From positions 1 through 15,147 of the forward strand of contig JBBRCV010000141.1 in NCBI GenBank assembly GCA_038204505.1: a stretch of DNA of 15,147 bases, read 5' to 3'. The stretch is from Timaviella sp038204505. Its GTDB lineage: Bacteria > Cyanobacteriota > Cyanobacteriia > Elainellales > Elainellaceae. A model generated the notes under the pieces. The model saw only the letters and a program-made list of their open reading frames with translations. It made no database searches and was not told the DNA's origin. How positions within the stretch are numbered: position 1 is the stretch's first letter; the number at the start of each line of letters is the position of its first letter. The translations under genes and the position numbers were made by a program. Shown piece after piece: positions 14,617-15,147 of the stretch.

Positions 14617-14668
14617 TTATCCACGAGTTTTCCCCATCTTTTCCACAGAAAAAGATGAGTTTTCCACA
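14617..14668 (+). promoter_or_regulatory. DnaA box group, plus orientation (4 boxes, helically spaced)
   Basis: The boxes start at 14617, 14628, 14639 and 14660, giving steps of 11, 11 and 21 bp, about one, one and two helical turns. They would lie on one face of the helix. The second box has one mismatch and the first has A at position 3 and G at position 9. Confidence 0.75.
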
Positions 14669-14828
14669 GGAAAGATTTAGATAATCTTTCTTTACAAAGG
14701 AGCGTTACAAATCTTTACTCGATGAACCTGGCACCGTTCCTCTCAACTCTCGGTAGATAAAAAGGTGGGTAAAGTGGGTTTTGTCATTAACAGGAATCTT
14801 GTTGATTGGGCAAGGGGCAAACGGTTGT

Positions 14829-15073
14829 CTCAAGATAAGACTAAGCTATAAAACCGCCCCAGAGCTTGTCTTATTCTGAGATTGTAGGCAGCTTGAGAGC
14901 CTTGTAGGGTAGTACGCTTTTGCCTAAGAATCGTACTACAGCTCAAATTCCTCTGGGCTTAGTGAACTTTAGGGAAGAATTTTGAGCTGTAGAATAAACA
15001 TTGTTTAGGGGTCAAAGTATGATTGGAACAGGATTTTGCCTTAAGGCTGTAAAGCCCTCTGTGTAGGGGTTTT
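14829..15073 (+). ncRNA. Possible structured RNA downstream of oriC
   Basis: This gene-free stretch contains several long inverted repeats in a row. An interrupted 16-bp stem joins 14829-14847 to 14863-14880. GTAGTACG (14909-14916) pairs perfectly with CGTACTAC (14932-14939). CTACAGCTCAAA (14936-14947) pairs perfectly with TTTGAGCTGTAG (14981-14992). The last two stems share four bases and cannot form together. A terminator-like hairpin follows (15051-15072). I do not recognise a known RNA family, and strand and transcription are unproven. The repeats could instead belong to the origin. Confidence 0.3.
15051..15073 (+). terminator. Terminator-like hairpin
   Basis: AAA-G-CCCT, a CTGTGT loop, then AGGG-G-TTTT forms a stem with one G-G mismatch and a following T-run, in the pattern of an intrinsic terminator on the plus strand. 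It would end any transcript crossing the hairpins at 14829-14992. Confidence 0.35.
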
Positions 15074-15147
15074 AGCTATCGTTTTGCTTAACTTATTTTT
15101 CTTCGACGCTCTGAATATTAAACAATCCTCATTTTGTTAGTCCAGAG

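Larger units (their letters stand above)
14474..14689. other. Chromosomal replication origin oriC
   Basis: Upstream of dnaN lies a dense cluster of TTTTCCACA-type DnaA boxes. Three read on the minus strand (14474-14482, 14483-14491 and 14537-14545). On the plus strand are TTATCCACG (14617-14625), a one-mismatch TTTTCCCCA (14628-14636) and two perfect boxes (14639-14647 and 14660-14668). Between the groups, GAAAACCT (14541-14548) and AGGTTTTC (14563-14570) are inverted. After the last box an AT-rich stretch (14671-14689, AAAGATT-TAGAT-AATCTTT) is a good candidate unwinding element. Cyanobacterial origins are known to lie next to dnaN in several species, for example Synechococcus elongatus. The call rests on box sequence, density and location. 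Confidence 0.85.
14690..15147. other. Gene-free region right of oriC
   Basis: No convincing coding frame is present. The only start codon with a short frame here that I noted is a 15-codon ORF (15019-15066), inside the hairpin-rich area. No HIP1 site occurs, although they are frequent elsewhere in the window. Confidence 0.5.

Noticed and set aside
15019..15066. 15-codon ORF MIGTGFCLKAVKPSV
   Set aside because: It is very short, has no ribosome binding site, and lies across the hairpin-rich stretch; chance is the simplest explanation.
1..15147. tRNA or rRNA genes
   Set aside because: I scanned the spacers for T-loop-like motifs and conserved rRNA blocks and found nothing that folds as a tRNA.

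Overview
The window is chromosomal DNA from a filamentous cyanobacterium. The repeated HIP1 octamer GCGATCGC (about 20 copies), ycf3, gatC, a TxlA/HCF164-type thioredoxin and DnaA boxes of the form TTTTCCACA all indicate a cyanobacterium. The fraC-fraD-fraE cluster, whose relatives in Anabaena keep filaments intact and build septal junctions, indicates a filamentous one. No rRNA, tRNA or CRISPR array was seen.

Layout. Positions 1-139 form a small element with 19-bp inverted ends. It interrupts a histidine kinase, of which only the C-terminal ATPase part (139-402) is left. mgtE (641-1990, +) follows a leader that can fold over its ribosome binding site. On the minus strand come a two-domain CobO-like corrinoid adenosyltransferase (3835-2684) and then a membrane-anchored thioredoxin (2603-2031). 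Divergent from these is the fraC-fraD-fraE cluster (4084-6674, +). It is followed by a convergent minus-strand pair, ycf3 then gatC (7561-6707). A small unknown ORF (7725-8003) and a conserved-looking membrane protein (8097-9413) lie on the plus strand, facing a Uma2-family nuclease gene (10132-9569, -).

Positions 10487-12426 hold an AT-rich, HIP1-free pair: an OLD/RecF-like AAA ATPase overlapping a DUF3226/TOPRIM-like partner. It is the best candidate here for an acquired defence system. A lone ParD-type antitoxin (12921-12673, -) follows. The right end is the replication region: dnaN (14222-13068, -) with a likely oriC upstream (14474-14689), consisting of two oppositely oriented groups of DnaA boxes. 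Beyond it, about 450 bp without a gene holds several long inverted repeats that may be a structured RNA or part of the origin.

Most genes are ordinary housekeeping or photosynthesis genes. The points most worth a second look are the AAA/DUF3226 pair, the DnaA boxes spaced 11-11-21 bp, the overlapping hairpins beyond the origin, a Uma2 protein whose expected catalytic Glu codon is replaced within a HIP1 site, the tandem CobO fusion, and short exact tandem duplications that straddle stop codons of several unrelated genes.
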